A DNA stretch of 64,000 nucleotides from contig JBFXDS010000011.1 in the NCBI GenBank assembly GCA_050180895.1, positions 1 through 64,000 of the forward strand, in the 5' to 3' direction. The notes under the pieces were generated by a model. It saw nothing but the letters and a program-made list of their open reading frames with translations, did no database searches and was not told where the DNA came from. The DNA is from JBGPEQ01 sp050180895 (lineage in GTDB: Bacteria > Pseudomonadota > Alphaproteobacteria > Dongiales > Dongiaceae). This document shows, piece by piece, positions 8,821 through 17,742 of the stretch (positions are counted from its first letter, which is position 1; each line of letters starts with the position of its first letter). A program made the position numbers and the translations under genes.

Positions 8821-8838
8821 ATTGGACCTTGGTCCAAT
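8821..8838. promoter_or_regulatory. 18-bp palindromic operator, copy 3 (upstream of DUF202-sulfatase unit)
   Basis: ATTGGACCTTGGTCCAAT is the exact reverse complement of copy 1. It lies 83 nt before the DUF202 start, nearly the same distance as copy 2 to its gene (85 nt). TCTACCGA begins 20 nt after it in the direction of transcription (TCTACC at 8800-8795), as at copy 2. Confidence 0.75.
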
Positions 8839-9013
8839 GCCGCTCCTGCGCAGGCGCTGGATTCAGTGGCTAAGCCGGACGCAGAGGCCCGGCGAGGACC
8901 CTAACGGCGAGGCGGCGCCGCGCGCTCCGCCCGACCCTGCACCCAGCGTCCGGGTCTCCGTGCCCGGCGGGCATGTCGGCCGGCGCCCATTGCGAGATCG
9001 AGAATGCCCGCGA

Positions 9014-9364
9014 TCAGCGGTTCAAGATCAACCGACGACTTATCGCGAAGCGGCGTGAAGGACGGTTCATGCTTGGTCCGACGATTCTCCTCGCGAGGGG
9101 GGCGCTCCACTGGTTTTTTTCGATGGCGAGCGTATCCTCGATCTGAAATGCTGCCCGTACCGCCTCGGTGAGAAGCCGCTCCTTGGAGCCGAAAGAGCGA
9201 TGAACAAAGGCGACATCCACCTCGGCTCCGGCAGCGATATCGCGCAGCCCGGTCTCTTCGTAGGAGTGTCGGGAGAACCGTCCGATCGCGGCTTTCGGTA
9301 TTCGCCGTCGGGTCGCCTGGCCGGAACGGTGCCTGGCCACGCCTGCGGACATGGGACCTTCCAC
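9014..9364 (-). pseudogene. TetR-family regulator remnant, truncated after the DNA-binding domain
   Basis: 116 aa. Residues about 25-70 read as a TetR helix-turn-helix (FSRHSYEETGLRDIAAGAEV, then VAFVHRSFGSKERLLTEAVR), but the ligand-binding half (normally 100 or more residues) is replaced by about 35 residues of low-quality sequence before a stop. It is divergent from the HlyD/ABC efflux operon, which is where a CecR-like TetR repressor would be expected for a YbhGFSR-type system. It may be decayed, or a short DNA-binding-only protein. Confidence 0.5.
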
Positions 9365-9538
9365 TACGTCCGTTGAGCAAACGGTTTGGCTTACATGCGG
9401 TTGCCCAAGTCAGCCGTCGTTTGACATGGATCAGCGCCGCGCCGGCCCGAACACCAGAAAGTCGCCCTCGCTCCCCGGTTGCCGGCGTCCCGGTCCCGTA
9501 GATAAACAATCCCCACCCTTGATCTCGGAGCAGCCAGA

Positions 9539-10609
9539 ATGACAGGGAGACCGAACAGGACGGGGATCGTACTGGCGATCATCGTGATTGCCGGCGGCGG
9601 ACTCTATGCATGGCAGGAGCTGAGGCCCGGCGGCCTCCCCGACGGCATCGCCAGCGGCAATGGCCGCATCGAGGCGGTGGAGATCGACATCGCCGCCAAG
9701 ATCGCAGGCAGGGTCAAGGAGATCCTGGTCAATGAAGGCGACTTCGTCACCGCCGGGCAGGTTCTCGCCAGGATGGACACCGCGGTGCTCAAGGCGCAGC
9801 GCCGCGAGGCCGAGGCGCAGCTGCAGCAGGCGCTCATCGGCATTGAAACCGCCCAAAGCCAGGTGACGCAGCGCGAAGCCGAGAAGGCAGCGGCAGAGGC
9901 CATGGTGGCGCAGCGCGAGGCCGAACTCGATGCCGCGCAGAAACGCCTGGCGCGGACCGAGGTGCTGGCGGCGAGAGGGACGTCCCCTGCGCAGACGCTG
10001 GACGATGATCGCGCCCGCTTCCAGGGTGCGAGCGCCGCCGTGAGCGCGGCGAAGGCGCAACTGGCAGCCGCCGATGCCGCCATCGGCACCGCCAAGTCTC
10101 AGGTCATCGGGGCGCAGTCGGACGCCGAAGCCGTGCGCGCGACCATCGAGCGCATCGAGGCCGACATCGACGACAGCACGCTGCGCTCGCCGCGGGACGG
10201 CCGCGTGCAGTATCGCGTGGCGCAGCCCGGCGAGGTGTTGTCCGCCGGCGGCGTCGTGCTGAACCTGGTCGATCTCGGCGACGTGTACATGACGTTCTTC
10301 CTGCCGACGAACGAGGCCGGGCGCGTGGCGATCGGAAGCGAGGTGCGGCTGGTGCTGGACGCCGCCCCGCAATACGTCGTGCCGGCGCGTGCCACGTTCG
10401 TCGCCGACGTCGCGCAGTTCACGCCCAAGACCGTGGAGACGGAGGAAGAGCGCCAGAAGCTGATGTTCCGCATCAAGGCGCACATCGCACCCGACCTCCT
10501 CCGGAAACACATCACCCAGGTCAAGACCGGATTGCCGGGCGTGGCCTATGTGCGCCTCGATCCGCGGGTCGAATGGCCGGCCGATCTCGAGATCCGGGTT
10601 CCGGAGTGA
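9539..10609 (+). CDS. HlyD-family periplasmic adaptor of an ABC exporter (YbhG-like)
   Basis: 356 aa. An N-terminal signal anchor (GIVLAIIVIAGGGLYAW) is followed by a lipoyl half-domain (ASGNGRIEAVEIDIAAKIAG), a long coiled coil rich in Ala/Glu/Gln at about 85-205, the second lipoyl half (STLRSPRDGRVQYRVAQPGE) and a beta-barrel domain. It would link the inner-membrane ABC transporter to an outer-membrane channel. The stop overlaps the GTG start of the ATPase gene (GTGA), so the three genes 9539-14487 form one operon. Confidence 0.88.
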   Translation: MTGRPNRTGIVLAIIVIAGGGLYAWQELRPGGLPDGIASGNGRIEAVEIDIAAKIAGRVKEILVNEGDFVTAGQVLARMDTAVLKAQRREAEAQLQQALIGIETAQSQVTQREAEKAAAEAMVAQREAELDAAQKRLARTEVLAARGTSPAQTLDDDRARFQGASAAVSAAKAQLAAADAAIGTAKSQVIGAQSDAEAVRATIERIEADIDDSTLRSPRDGRVQYRVAQPGEVLSAGGVVLNLVDLGDVYMTFFLPTNEAGRVAIGSEVRLVLDAAPQYVVPARATFVADVAQFTPKTVETEEERQKLMFRIKAHIAPDLLRKHITQVKTGLPGVAYVRLDPRVEWPADLEIRVPE

Positions 10610-13362
10610 GCGGCGCGGACGCCACGGTACCGGTCGCGCAGCTGCGCGACGTCGGCCTGCGTTACCGCAAGACGCCCGCCCTCGAGGCCGCCAGCCTGGA
10701 TATTCCCGCCGGCTGCATGGCCGGCCTGATCGGGCCGGACGGAGTCGGCAAGTCGAGCCTGCTGTCGCTGATCGCCGGCGCCCGCGCGGTGCAGACGGGA
10801 CGCGTCACCGTCCTCGGCGGCGACATGGCGTCGGCGCGGCACCGGCAGGAGGTCGGACCGCGGATCGCCTACATGCCGCAGGGCCTGGGCAAGAATCTCT
10901 ACCCGACTCTGTCGGTCTTCGAGAACATCGACTTCTTCGGCCGCCTGTTCGGCCACGGCCGCGCCGAACGTGCGCGCCGCATCGCCGAGCTGGTCGAGAG
11001 CACGGGCCTGGCGCCCTTCACGGACAGGCCCGCCGGCAAGCTCTCGGGCGGCATGAAGCAGAAGCTCAGCCTGTGCTGCTCGCTCATTCACGATCCGGAC
11101 CTGCTTATCCTCGACGAGCCGACCACCGGTGTCGATCCGCTCTCGCGCCGCCGCTTCTGGGAACTCATCGACCGCATCCGCCGGGAGCGGCCCGGCATGA
11201 GCGTGCTGGTGGCCACAGCCTATATGGAGGAGGCCGAGCGCTTCGACTGGCTGGTGGCGATGGACGCCGGCCGGGTGCTGGCGACCGGCACGCCGCAGGA
11301 GCTGCTCAAACGCACGCACACCGACTCGCTCGATGCGGCATTCATCGCCCTGCTGCCGGAGGCGAAGCGCTACGGCCACCGGACGATGGAAATACCGCCG
11401 CGCACGGAAGAGGACGGGACGGTCGTGGCGATCGAGGCGCAAGGCTTGACGAAACGCTTCGACGGCTTCGTCGCCGTGGACAATGTGAGCTTCCGCATCG
11501 GCCGCGGCGAGATCTTCGGCTTCCTGGGCTCCAACGGCTGCGGCAAGACGACGACGATGAAGATGCTGACCGGCCTGCTGCCGGCCAGCGAGGGGCAGGC
11601 CTGGCTGTTCGGCCAGCCGGTGGCGCCGGACGACCTGGAGACCCGCCGCCGGGTCGGCTACATGTCGCAGGGCTTCTCGCTCTACACCGAGCTGACGGTG
11701 CGGCAGAACCTGGAGCTGCACGCCCGGCTGTTCAAGGTGCCGGCGGCGGCGATCGCCGGACGCATCGAGGAGATGGCGCGGCGGTTCGATCTTTCCGAGA
11801 TCATGGACGCGCTGCCGAACGCCTTGCCGCTGGGCCAGCGCCAGCGCCTCTCGCTGGCGGTGGCGATGATCCACCGGCCGGAGATGCTGATCCTGGACGA
11901 GCCGACCTCGGGGGTCGATCCGGTGGCGCGCGACGCGTTCTGGCAGATGCTGATCGACCTCTCGCGGCGCGACAAGGTCACCATCTTCGTCTCGACCCAC
12001 TTCATGAACGAGGCCGAGCGCTGCGACCGCATCTCGCTGATGCATGCGGGACGGGTGCTGGCCAGCGACGCGCCGGCCGCTCTGGTCGAAAAACGCGGCG
12101 TGGCGACGCTGGAAGACGCCTTCATCGCCTACCTGGAGGAAGCCGCGGCCGAGAGCGCTCCGCCGCCGGCCGAGGCGACAGCCGACCCGCCCGAGGCCGC
12201 ACCAGCCGATCGCGCGCATCGGCGCCGGCGCGCCTTCGATCCGCGGCGCATGCTCAGCTACACGCGGCGCGAAGCGATCGAGCTGTGGCGCGATCCGATC
12301 CGCATGACGATGGCGGGGCTCGGCAGCATCATCCTGATGTTCATCATGGGCTACGGCATCAGCCTGGACGTCGAGGATCTGACCTTCGCGGTGCTGGATC
12401 GGGACCAGACGACCGTCAGTCAGGGCTACGCCCTCAATCTGGCCGGTTCCCGCTACTTCATCGAGCACCCGCCGATCATGGACTATGACGAGCTGGACCG
12501 CCGGATGCGATCCGGCGAACTGAGTCTCGCCGTGGAGATTCCCGCCGGCTTCGGCCGCGACCTGGCGCGCGGCCGGCCGGTCGAGATCGGCGCCTGGATC
12601 GACGGCGCCATGCCCACGCGCGCCGAGACCGTGCGGGGATACGTGCAGGGAATGCACGCGCTGTGGCTGTCGGAGCTGGTGACATCGCGGACCCGCGACG
12701 GCGCGGCCGCCGCCAGCCTCGTCACCATCGAGACGCGCTTCCGCTACAACCCCGACGTCAGGAGCCTGGTGGCGATGGTGCCGGCGATCATCCCGATCCT
12801 GCTGATGCTCATCCCCGCCATGCTCACCGCGCTGAGCGTCGTGCGCGAGAAGGAACTCGGCTCGATCATCAACTTCTACGTCACGCCGGTCAGCCGACTG
12901 GAGTTCCTGCTCGGCAAGCAAATTCCCTATGTGGCCCTGGGCATGGCGAACTTCCTCCTGCTGACATTGCTGGCGATCACGGTCTTCGGCGTCCCGCTGA
13001 AGGGCAGCGTCGTCGCGCTGGCCGCGGGAACGCTGCTCTATGTCGGCGCCGCCACCGCCTTGGGCCTGCTGTTCTCCACCTTCATGCGCAGCCAGATCGC
13101 CGCCGTGTTCGGGACCGCGATCCTGACGATCGTGCCCGCATCGCAGTTCTCCGGCCTGCTCGACCCGGTGTCGTCGCTGGAAGGCGCCGGCGCGCTGATC
13201 GGACAGATCTATCCGACCACCCACTACCTGATCATATCTCGCGGCGCCTTCTCCAAGGCGCTGGGATTCGCCGACCTGCAGGCGTCGTTCGTCCCGCTGC
13301 TGCTCGTCCTGCCCGTGGTGCTGGCGCTGGCGGCGGCGCTGCTGAAGAAGCAGGAGGCGTGA
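10606..13362 (+). CDS. ABC exporter: two fused ATPase domains plus ABC-2 membrane domain (RbbA/YhiH-like)
   Basis: 918 aa from GTG 10606, chosen because of the 4-nt GTGA overlap with the adaptor gene; an in-frame ATG lies at 10573. The first ATPase has Walker A GPDGVGKSS, signature LSGGMKQ and Walker B LLILDEPTTGVDP. The second has GSNGCGKTT, a degenerate signature PLGQRQRLS and MLILDEPTSGVDP. From about residue 565 an ABC-2 permease domain follows with a large periplasmic loop and six membrane helices near the C-terminus. It exports an unknown drug or lipid-like substrate together with the adaptor and the next permease. Confidence 0.9.
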   Translation: MSGADATVPVAQLRDVGLRYRKTPALEAASLDIPAGCMAGLIGPDGVGKSSLLSLIAGARAVQTGRVTVLGGDMASARHRQEVGPRIAYMPQGLGKNLYPTLSVFENIDFFGRLFGHGRAERARRIAELVESTGLAPFTDRPAGKLSGGMKQKLSLCCSLIHDPDLLILDEPTTGVDPLSRRRFWELIDRIRRERPGMSVLVATAYMEEAERFDWLVAMDAGRVLATGTPQELLKRTHTDSLDAAFIALLPEAKRYGHRTMEIPPRTEEDGTVVAIEAQGLTKRFDGFVAVDNVSFRIGRGEIFGFLGSNGCGKTTTMKMLTGLLPASEGQAWLFGQPVAPDDLETRRRVGYMSQGFSLYTELTVRQNLELHARLFKVPAAAIAGRIEEMARRFDLSEIMDALPNALPLGQRQRLSLAVAMIHRPEMLILDEPTSGVDPVARDAFWQMLIDLSRRDKVTIFVSTHFMNEAERCDRISLMHAGRVLASDAPAALVEKRGVATLEDAFIAYLEEAAAESAPPPAEATADPPEAAPADRAHRRRRAFDPRRMLSYTRREAIELWRDPIRMTMAGLGSIILMFIMGYGISLDVEDLTFAVLDRDQTTVSQGYALNLAGSRYFIEHPPIMDYDELDRRMRSGELSLAVEIPAGFGRDLARGRPVEIGAWIDGAMPTRAETVRGYVQGMHALWLSELVTSRTRDGAAAASLVTIETRFRYNPDVRSLVAMVPAIIPILLMLIPAMLTALSVVREKELGSIINFYVTPVSRLEFLLGKQIPYVALGMANFLLLTLLAITVFGVPLKGSVVALAAGTLLYVGAATALGLLFSTFMRSQIAAVFGTAILTIVPASQFSGLLDPVSSLEGAGALIGQIYPTTHYLIISRGAFSKALGFADLQASFVPLLLVLPVVLALAAALLKKQEA

Positions 13363-13365
13363 CCG

Positions 13366-14487
13366 GTGCGCGCCGCCAACATTTTCAATCTCGGCGTCAA
13401 GGAGTTGCGCAGCCTGGCCCGCGATCCCATCATGGTCGCGCTCATCGTCTACGCCTTCACCTTCTCGATCTATGCCGCGGCGACCGCAATGCCGGAGACG
13501 CTCAATCGCGCGGCCATCGGCATCGTCGATGAGGACCGATCGCCGCTCTCGGCGCGGATCGTCGACGCCTTCTATCCACCCTATTTCCTGCCGCCGGCGA
13601 TGATCACCCAGGCCGAGATGGACGCCCGAATGGACTCGGGCACCGACACCTTCGCTCTGGACATCCCGCCGGAGTTTCAGCGCGACCTGCTGGCGGGACG
13701 GACGCCCACCATCCAGCTGAACGTCGATGCGACGCGCATGACCCAGGCCTTCACCGGCAGCGGCTATATCCAGACGATCGTCGCTGGCGAGGTGCTGGCG
13801 TTCGCCCAGCGCTACCGTGCCGTCGCGGCGGCGCCGGTCGAACTGGTCGAGCGCATGCGCTTCAATCCGGAGCTGAACAAATCCTGGTTCGGCGCCGTCA
13901 TGGAGGTCATCAACAGCGTCACCATGCTGGCGATCGTCCTGACGGGTGCCGCCCTGATCCGCGAGCGCGAGCACGGCACCATCGAGCACCTGCTGGTGAT
14001 GCCGGTGACCCCGTTCGAGATCATGACCGGCAAGGTCTGGGCGATGGGCCTGGTGGTTCTCGTCGCCTGCGCCTCCTCGCTCGCCTTCGTCGTCCAAGGA
14101 TTGCTGGCGGTCCCGATCGAAGGGTCCGTCGCCTTGTTTCTCGCCGGCGCGACCCTCCACCTGTTCGCCACGACGTCCTTGGGCATCTTCCTGGGGACTG
14201 TCGCCCGCTCCATGCCGCAATTCGGCCTACTGCTGATCCTGGTGCTGCTGCCGCTGGAGATGCTGTCGGGCGGCACGACGCCCCGCGAGAGCATGCCCGC
14301 GATCGTGCAGTTCGTGATGCTGGCGGCGCCGACGACTCACTTCGTGATGCTGGCGCAAGCGATTCTCTATCGCGGCGCCGGTCTGGCGGTCGTCTGGCCG
14401 CAGTTCATCGCGCTCGCCGTGATCGGCTCGGCCTTGTTCGGCTACGCGCTTGCGCGCTTCCGCACCACCATCGGCGCGATGGCGTGA
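13366..14487 (+). CDS. ABC-2 type permease (YhhJ/YbhR-like)
   Basis: 373 aa from GTG 13366, 3 nt after the previous stop. One N-terminal membrane helix (IMVALIVYAFTFSIYAAAT) is followed by a periplasmic domain of about 150 residues and five helices (for example NSVTMLAIVLTGAALI). EHGTIEHLLVMPVTPFEI is the usual cytosolic coupling motif of ABC-2 permeases. It forms the membrane part with the fused subunit encoded upstream. Confidence 0.9.
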   Translation: MRAANIFNLGVKELRSLARDPIMVALIVYAFTFSIYAAATAMPETLNRAAIGIVDEDRSPLSARIVDAFYPPYFLPPAMITQAEMDARMDSGTDTFALDIPPEFQRDLLAGRTPTIQLNVDATRMTQAFTGSGYIQTIVAGEVLAFAQRYRAVAAAPVELVERMRFNPELNKSWFGAVMEVINSVTMLAIVLTGAALIREREHGTIEHLLVMPVTPFEIMTGKVWAMGLVVLVACASSLAFVVQGLLAVPIEGSVALFLAGATLHLFATTSLGIFLGTVARSMPQFGLLLILVLLPLEMLSGGTTPRESMPAIVQFVMLAAPTTHFVMLAQAILYRGAGLAVVWPQFIALAVIGSALFGYALARFRTTIGAMA

Positions 14488-14556
14488 GGAGAAATTCGGC
14501 GGGGCATTTTCGGCAGGACCGCCGCCTGCACCCCACTTCATTCTAAGGAGCAGACC

Positions 14557-15633
14557 ATGGCACAGAAGATGAAAGCGGCCATATTCGTCGAGCCGAACCG
14601 GATCGTCCTCGATGAGAAGCCCATCCCCGACGTCGACCCTCTGGACGCGCTCATCCGGATCACGACCACCACGATCTGCGGGACCGATGTCCATATCCTG
14701 AAGGGCGAATATCCCGTCGCCAGCGGCCTGACCGTCGGGCACGAACCCGTCGGAGTCATCGAAAAGCTCGGCTCCGAGGTGGCCGGCTACCACGAGGGGC
14801 AACGTGTGCTCGCGGGCGCCATCACGCCGTCCGGGCACAGCTACGCCAGCCTCTGCGGCTGCTCGTCGCAGGACGGTGTCGGAACGCGCCACGGCTTCAA
14901 GGCGGCCGGCGGTTGGAAATTCGGCAACACGATCGACGGATGCCAGGCCGAGTACGTGCTGGTACCCGACGCCATGGCGAATCTCAGTCCCATCCCCGAC
15001 CATCTGTCCGATGAAGAGGTGCTGATGTGCCCGGACATCATGTCCACCGGGTTTTCCGGCGCCGAGAGCGGCAGCGTGCGCATCGGCGACACGGTGGTGG
15101 TCTTCGCCCTCGGACCTATCGGCCTGTGCGCGGTCGCCGGCGTCCGATTGATGGGCGCGACCCGAATCATCGGCGTCGACACGGTGCCCGAGCGTCTCGC
15201 CATGGCGAAGCGTCTGGGCGCCGACGAGGTGATCGACTTCAGGAAGGTCGATCCGGTCGCCGAGGCCATGCGCCTGACCGATGGCCGCGGCGCGGACGTG
15301 GCGATCGAGGCGCTCGGCACGCAGGCGACGTTCGAATCCGCCCTGCGCGTCCTGCGGCCCGGCGGGACGCTGTCGAGTCTCGGCGTCTATTCGAGCGATC
15401 TGCGAATCCCGATCGATGCGTTCACGGCAGGTCTCGCCGATATCAGGATCGTCACGACACTCTGTCCCGGCGGCAAGGAGCGGATGCGCCGCCTGATCCG
15501 TGTCCTGGGCTCAGGCCGAACGGAACTCAAGGCGCTCGTCACTCACCGGTTCCCGCTCGACCGGATCGAAGACGCCTACGACTTGTTCGCCAACCAGCGT
15601 GACGGCGTCCTGAAGGTGGCCATAACCCCTTAG
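14557..15633 (+). CDS. Zinc-dependent secondary alcohol dehydrogenase (TBADH-like)
   Basis: 358 aa with an AAGGAG ribosome site. Catalytic zinc ligands are Cys in ICGTDVH (about residue 43), His in TVGHEP and Asp in CPDIMSTGF. The Asp third ligand and the C-terminal phrase LCPGGKERMRRLI resemble the NADP-dependent secondary alcohol dehydrogenases of Thermoanaerobacter/Clostridium type. The structural-zinc Cys cluster of other ADHs is missing. The Rossmann motif is ALGPIGLCAVAG. It probably interconverts ketones and secondary alcohols. It lies between the efflux operon and the low-oxygen genes, with a short hairpin after the stop. Confidence 0.82.
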   Translation: MAQKMKAAIFVEPNRIVLDEKPIPDVDPLDALIRITTTTICGTDVHILKGEYPVASGLTVGHEPVGVIEKLGSEVAGYHEGQRVLAGAITPSGHSYASLCGCSSQDGVGTRHGFKAAGGWKFGNTIDGCQAEYVLVPDAMANLSPIPDHLSDEEVLMCPDIMSTGFSGAESGSVRIGDTVVVFALGPIGLCAVAGVRLMGATRIIGVDTVPERLAMAKRLGADEVIDFRKVDPVAEAMRLTDGRGADVAIEALGTQATFESALRVLRPGGTLSSLGVYSSDLRIPIDAFTAGLADIRIVTTLCPGGKERMRRLIRVLGSGRTELKALVTHRFPLDRIEDAYDLFANQRDGVLKVAITP

Positions 15634-15676
15634 GTGGTCGCGAAGATACGGCCACCGCGCGATCAGCGAGAGGCCG

Positions 15677-15690
15677 TTGATTTGGATCAA
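15677..15690. promoter_or_regulatory. FNR/FixK box upstream of hsp20
   Basis: TTGATTTGGATCAA is a perfect match to the anaerobox TTGAT-N4-ATCAA. It lies 96 nt before the hsp20 ATG, in the right place to activate hsp20 and the hemerythrin gene behind it. The Crp/Fnr regulator encoded 2 kb downstream is the obvious local candidate to bind it. Confidence 0.75.
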
Positions 15691-15786
15691 AACGAGACAA
15701 GATGAAAGGAGCTAAGAAACCGCGAGCGATGGTTGAAACCATCGCGTCGCTTTCGCCAATCCAACTTTCGAAGGAGGACCTTGCAA

Positions 15787-16329
15787 ATGGCCGAGCCAGC
15801 AACCAAGCTTCCCATCGATCAGAAGACCTCCGCACCTGCCGGTCGGGGGACACAGTCTTTGTGGCAGCCATTCGAGAGCCTGCGTGAAGAGGTGGACCGT
15901 ATCTTCGACGAGTTCACGCGCGGCTTCGGGCGCTGGCCGGTCGGTCGTCGCGTTCTCGAAGCCGAGCCGATGCGCTACGAAACGTCGTTCGGCGTCTCCG
16001 CACCGGCAGTCGACGTCGTGGAGAAGGAGAAGGAGTACCAGCTCCTGGCCGAGCTGCCGGGACTGGACGAAAAGGATGTCGAGGTCAGCGTCGCCGACGA
16101 CATATTGACCATCAAGGGCGAGAAGAAGGAGGAGAAGGAAGAGAAGGCGAAGAACTACTACGTCTCCGAACGCCGTTACGGCACGTTCCAGCGTTCCTTC
16201 CAGCTGCCCTCCGGCGTTGACGCCGAGAAGATCGAGGCCAACTTCCAGAAGGGCATCCTGACCGTGACCCTGCCGAAGGCGCCCGAGGCCCTGAAGAAGG
16301 AGAAGAAGATCGCCATCAAGTCGAAGTGA
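15787..16329 (+). CDS. Small heat shock protein, Hsp20/alpha-crystallin family
   Basis: 180 aa from ATG 15787 with AAGGAGG upstream. The alpha-crystallin domain spans about residues 75-165 (VDVVEKEKEYQLLAELPG, then a lysine/glutamate-rich insert, then YGTFQRSFQLP), ending in the conserved FQKGILTVTLPK. The C-terminal tail KKIAIKSK is the usual I-x-I/V type anchor. It is an ATP-independent chaperone. The FNR/FixK box 96 nt upstream suggests induction at low oxygen rather than only by heat. Confidence 0.92.
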   Translation: MAEPATKLPIDQKTSAPAGRGTQSLWQPFESLREEVDRIFDEFTRGFGRWPVGRRVLEAEPMRYETSFGVSAPAVDVVEKEKEYQLLAELPGLDEKDVEVSVADDILTIKGEKKEEKEEKAKNYYVSERRYGTFQRSFQLPSGVDAEKIEANFQKGILTVTLPKAPEALKKEKKIAIKSK

Positions 16330-16400
16330 TGTATCGACTCATCGCGACGTCGAGCGATGGCGGCCAGCTAGTCGGGGTCACGTGCTCCGAATCCGCGCCG

Positions 16401-17012
16401 ATGACAGGCGACGACCGCGGGGTGAGCGGCGACAGAAAGGGTGATGCGCACGTGACCCTCATCATCGACCAGCTGCAGCTCGACCATCGCAACATGCGGC
16501 TCCTGCTCGAGATCATCGAGGAGCAGGTGGACCTGTATGGAGCCGGGACAACACCCGATTTCGAACTCATGGAGCAGATCATCGACTACACGCTCCACTA
16601 TCCCAACCTGATTCATCACCCCCGGGAGGACCTGCTGTTTCGACGACTCCTGGCGGATGATCCGGACTCGGCGCGCTTCATCGGCGACCTGGTCGAGGAT
16701 CACGTCGAATTGGCGGCGCTCACGCAACGTTTCGCGGCTGCCCTGCACAACGTTGCCCGCGACGTGGAACTGCCGCGAGAGTGGTTCGAAACTCTCGTCC
16801 GCAACTATATCGCCATGACGCGCCGGCACATGGAGGCGGAGGAACGCAGTCTGTTTCCCCGATTATTGGCGACGCTCCAGGACAGCGACTGGGCGAGCCT
16901 CGACCACCTCGTGACGACGGACGCTAGCCCGCTGTTCGGCAGTGAGGTCGAGAAGCACTACCTCCGGCTGCACCGGCGGATTCTGCAGACCGGCATCGAG
17001 AACGGCGGCTAA
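16401..17012 (+). CDS. Hemerythrin HHE-domain protein
   Basis: About 203 aa. Iron-ligand pattern: LQLDHRNM (first His), HYPNLIHHPREDLLF, a later DLVEDHVEL and RRHMEAEERSLFPRL, which fits the diiron hemerythrin fold. Such proteins bind O2 or NO or act as iron stores or sensors. The start is uncertain: ATG 16401 is used, but ATG 16329 (overlapping the hsp20 stop as TGATG) or GTG 16452 are possible. It is co-directional with and touching hsp20, so it probably shares the low-oxygen promoter. Its 3' end overlaps the convergent CBS gene by 4 nt. Confidence 0.82.
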   Translation: MTGDDRGVSGDRKGDAHVTLIIDQLQLDHRNMRLLLEIIEEQVDLYGAGTTPDFELMEQIIDYTLHYPNLIHHPREDLLFRRLLADDPDSARFIGDLVEDHVELAALTQRFAAALHNVARDVELPREWFETLVRNYIAMTRRHMEAEERSLFPRLLATLQDSDWASLDHLVTTDASPLFGSEVEKHYLRLHRRILQTGIENGG

Positions 17013-17431
17013 ATTCGTTCCCACAATCCGGTCTCTTCATCGAGCCGGGCCTGTTCCAGGCCTCTGAAATCGCCCCGCGAGACCACGCCGACGACCTTGC
17101 CTTTGTCGACGACCGGCAGGTGGCGATAGCCTCCATCCTGCATCAGCCGCAACGCCTCGATCGCCGCTCTCCGTGGCGGAATGGTATCGGGATCGCGGGT
17201 CATGACGTCGGCCATTGTCGTCGCGGCCAAGTCCCTGCCCTCCGCCAGCACACGGCAGACCGCATCGCGACCGGTAAAGATTCCGACGAGCCGGCCGCCG
17301 CCGGCCACGACCAGCACGGCGCCGACGCGGCGGTCGCGCATGCATCGGCAGGCCTCCACCACCGTCGCCGACGGCGGAAGCGTGACCGGATTCTGATGAT
17401 GGACCATATCGGATATATGTCTGTCGGTCAT
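17009..17431 (-). CDS. Two-CBS-domain protein
   Basis: 140 aa from ATG 17431 (MTDRHISDMV). Two CBS repeats are clear: VTLPPSATVVEACRCMRDRRVGAVLVV split by a loop to GIFTGRDAV, and DTIPPRRAAIEALRLMQ followed by YRHLPVVD and GVVSRGD. CBS pairs bind adenosyl ligands such as AMP or ATP. Stand-alone pairs of this kind are common in hypoxia and stress regulons. A TTGAT-N4-GTCAA box lies 62 nt upstream of the start. Confidence 0.88.
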   Translation of the reverse strand: MTDRHISDMVHHQNPVTLPPSATVVEACRCMRDRRVGAVLVVAGGGRLVGIFTGRDAVCRVLAEGRDLAATTMADVMTRDPDTIPPRRAAIEALRLMQDGGYRHLPVVDKGKVVGVVSRGDFRGLEQARLDEETGLWERI

Positions 17432-17492
17432 GGCAATCCAATCTGCAAACAGGATGACGACGAGCCAATACGCACAGACGGAATCGCGATCC

Positions 17493-17506
17493 TTGATGCA
17501 TGTCAA
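17493..17506. promoter_or_regulatory. FNR/FixK-type box upstream of the CBS gene
   Basis: TTGATGCATGTCAA fits the alphaproteobacterial FnrL/FixK consensus TTGAY-N4-RTCAA. It lies 62 nt before the CBS gene start on the minus strand. The whole gap 17432-17742 (311 nt) contains no credible gene; it holds this box and the FixJ-type box at 17618. Confidence 0.6.
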
Positions 17507-17617
17507 CTGTCGACACCATCGGCTGAGACCAAACGGCAAAGGCCATGGTGCAGTTCCCCGGCGTGATGGTCTGCGCTAGACTCGTGTAGGGCTACGCCCG
17601 CCGCCGGGCCCAACGGC

Positions 17618-17638
17618 GTAAGTAGAACTGCGTACGTA
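17618..17638 (+). promoter_or_regulatory. FixJ-type composite box upstream of the FixK-like gene
   Basis: GTAAGTAG-N7-TACGTA lies 104 nt before ATG 17743. The same layout is found at 23603 (GTACGTAG-N7-TACGTA) and, less perfectly, at 21164 (ATACGTGC-N7-TATGTA). FixJ controlling a fixK gene is the classical arrangement, and fixLJ lies directly downstream. That FixJ is the binder is inferred from context. Confidence 0.55.
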
Positions 17639-17742
17639 AGTCTCCTAGCTGGTCTATGGCATGCTCATCGTCCCTACTCCACACGGTTCTGGGCCGCGGC
17701 GTTCGAACGCACCATGCAACGGTAGAGCGGGAGAAAACGATC

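Noticed and set aside
8901..9509. Frameshifted continuation of the TetR gene on the minus strand
   Set aside because: The other frame shows no convincing TetR ligand domain, so a simple frameshift cannot be claimed.
10546..14220. Minus-strand open frame of 1224 codons opposite the ABC efflux genes
   Set aside because: It is the antisense shadow of three well-supported plus-strand genes in high-GC DNA; it is rich in Arg, His, Asp and Gln and has no domain.
15634..15656. Hairpin after the alcohol dehydrogenase gene as a terminator
   Set aside because: The stem is imperfect and no T-run follows, so it was not listed as a terminator.
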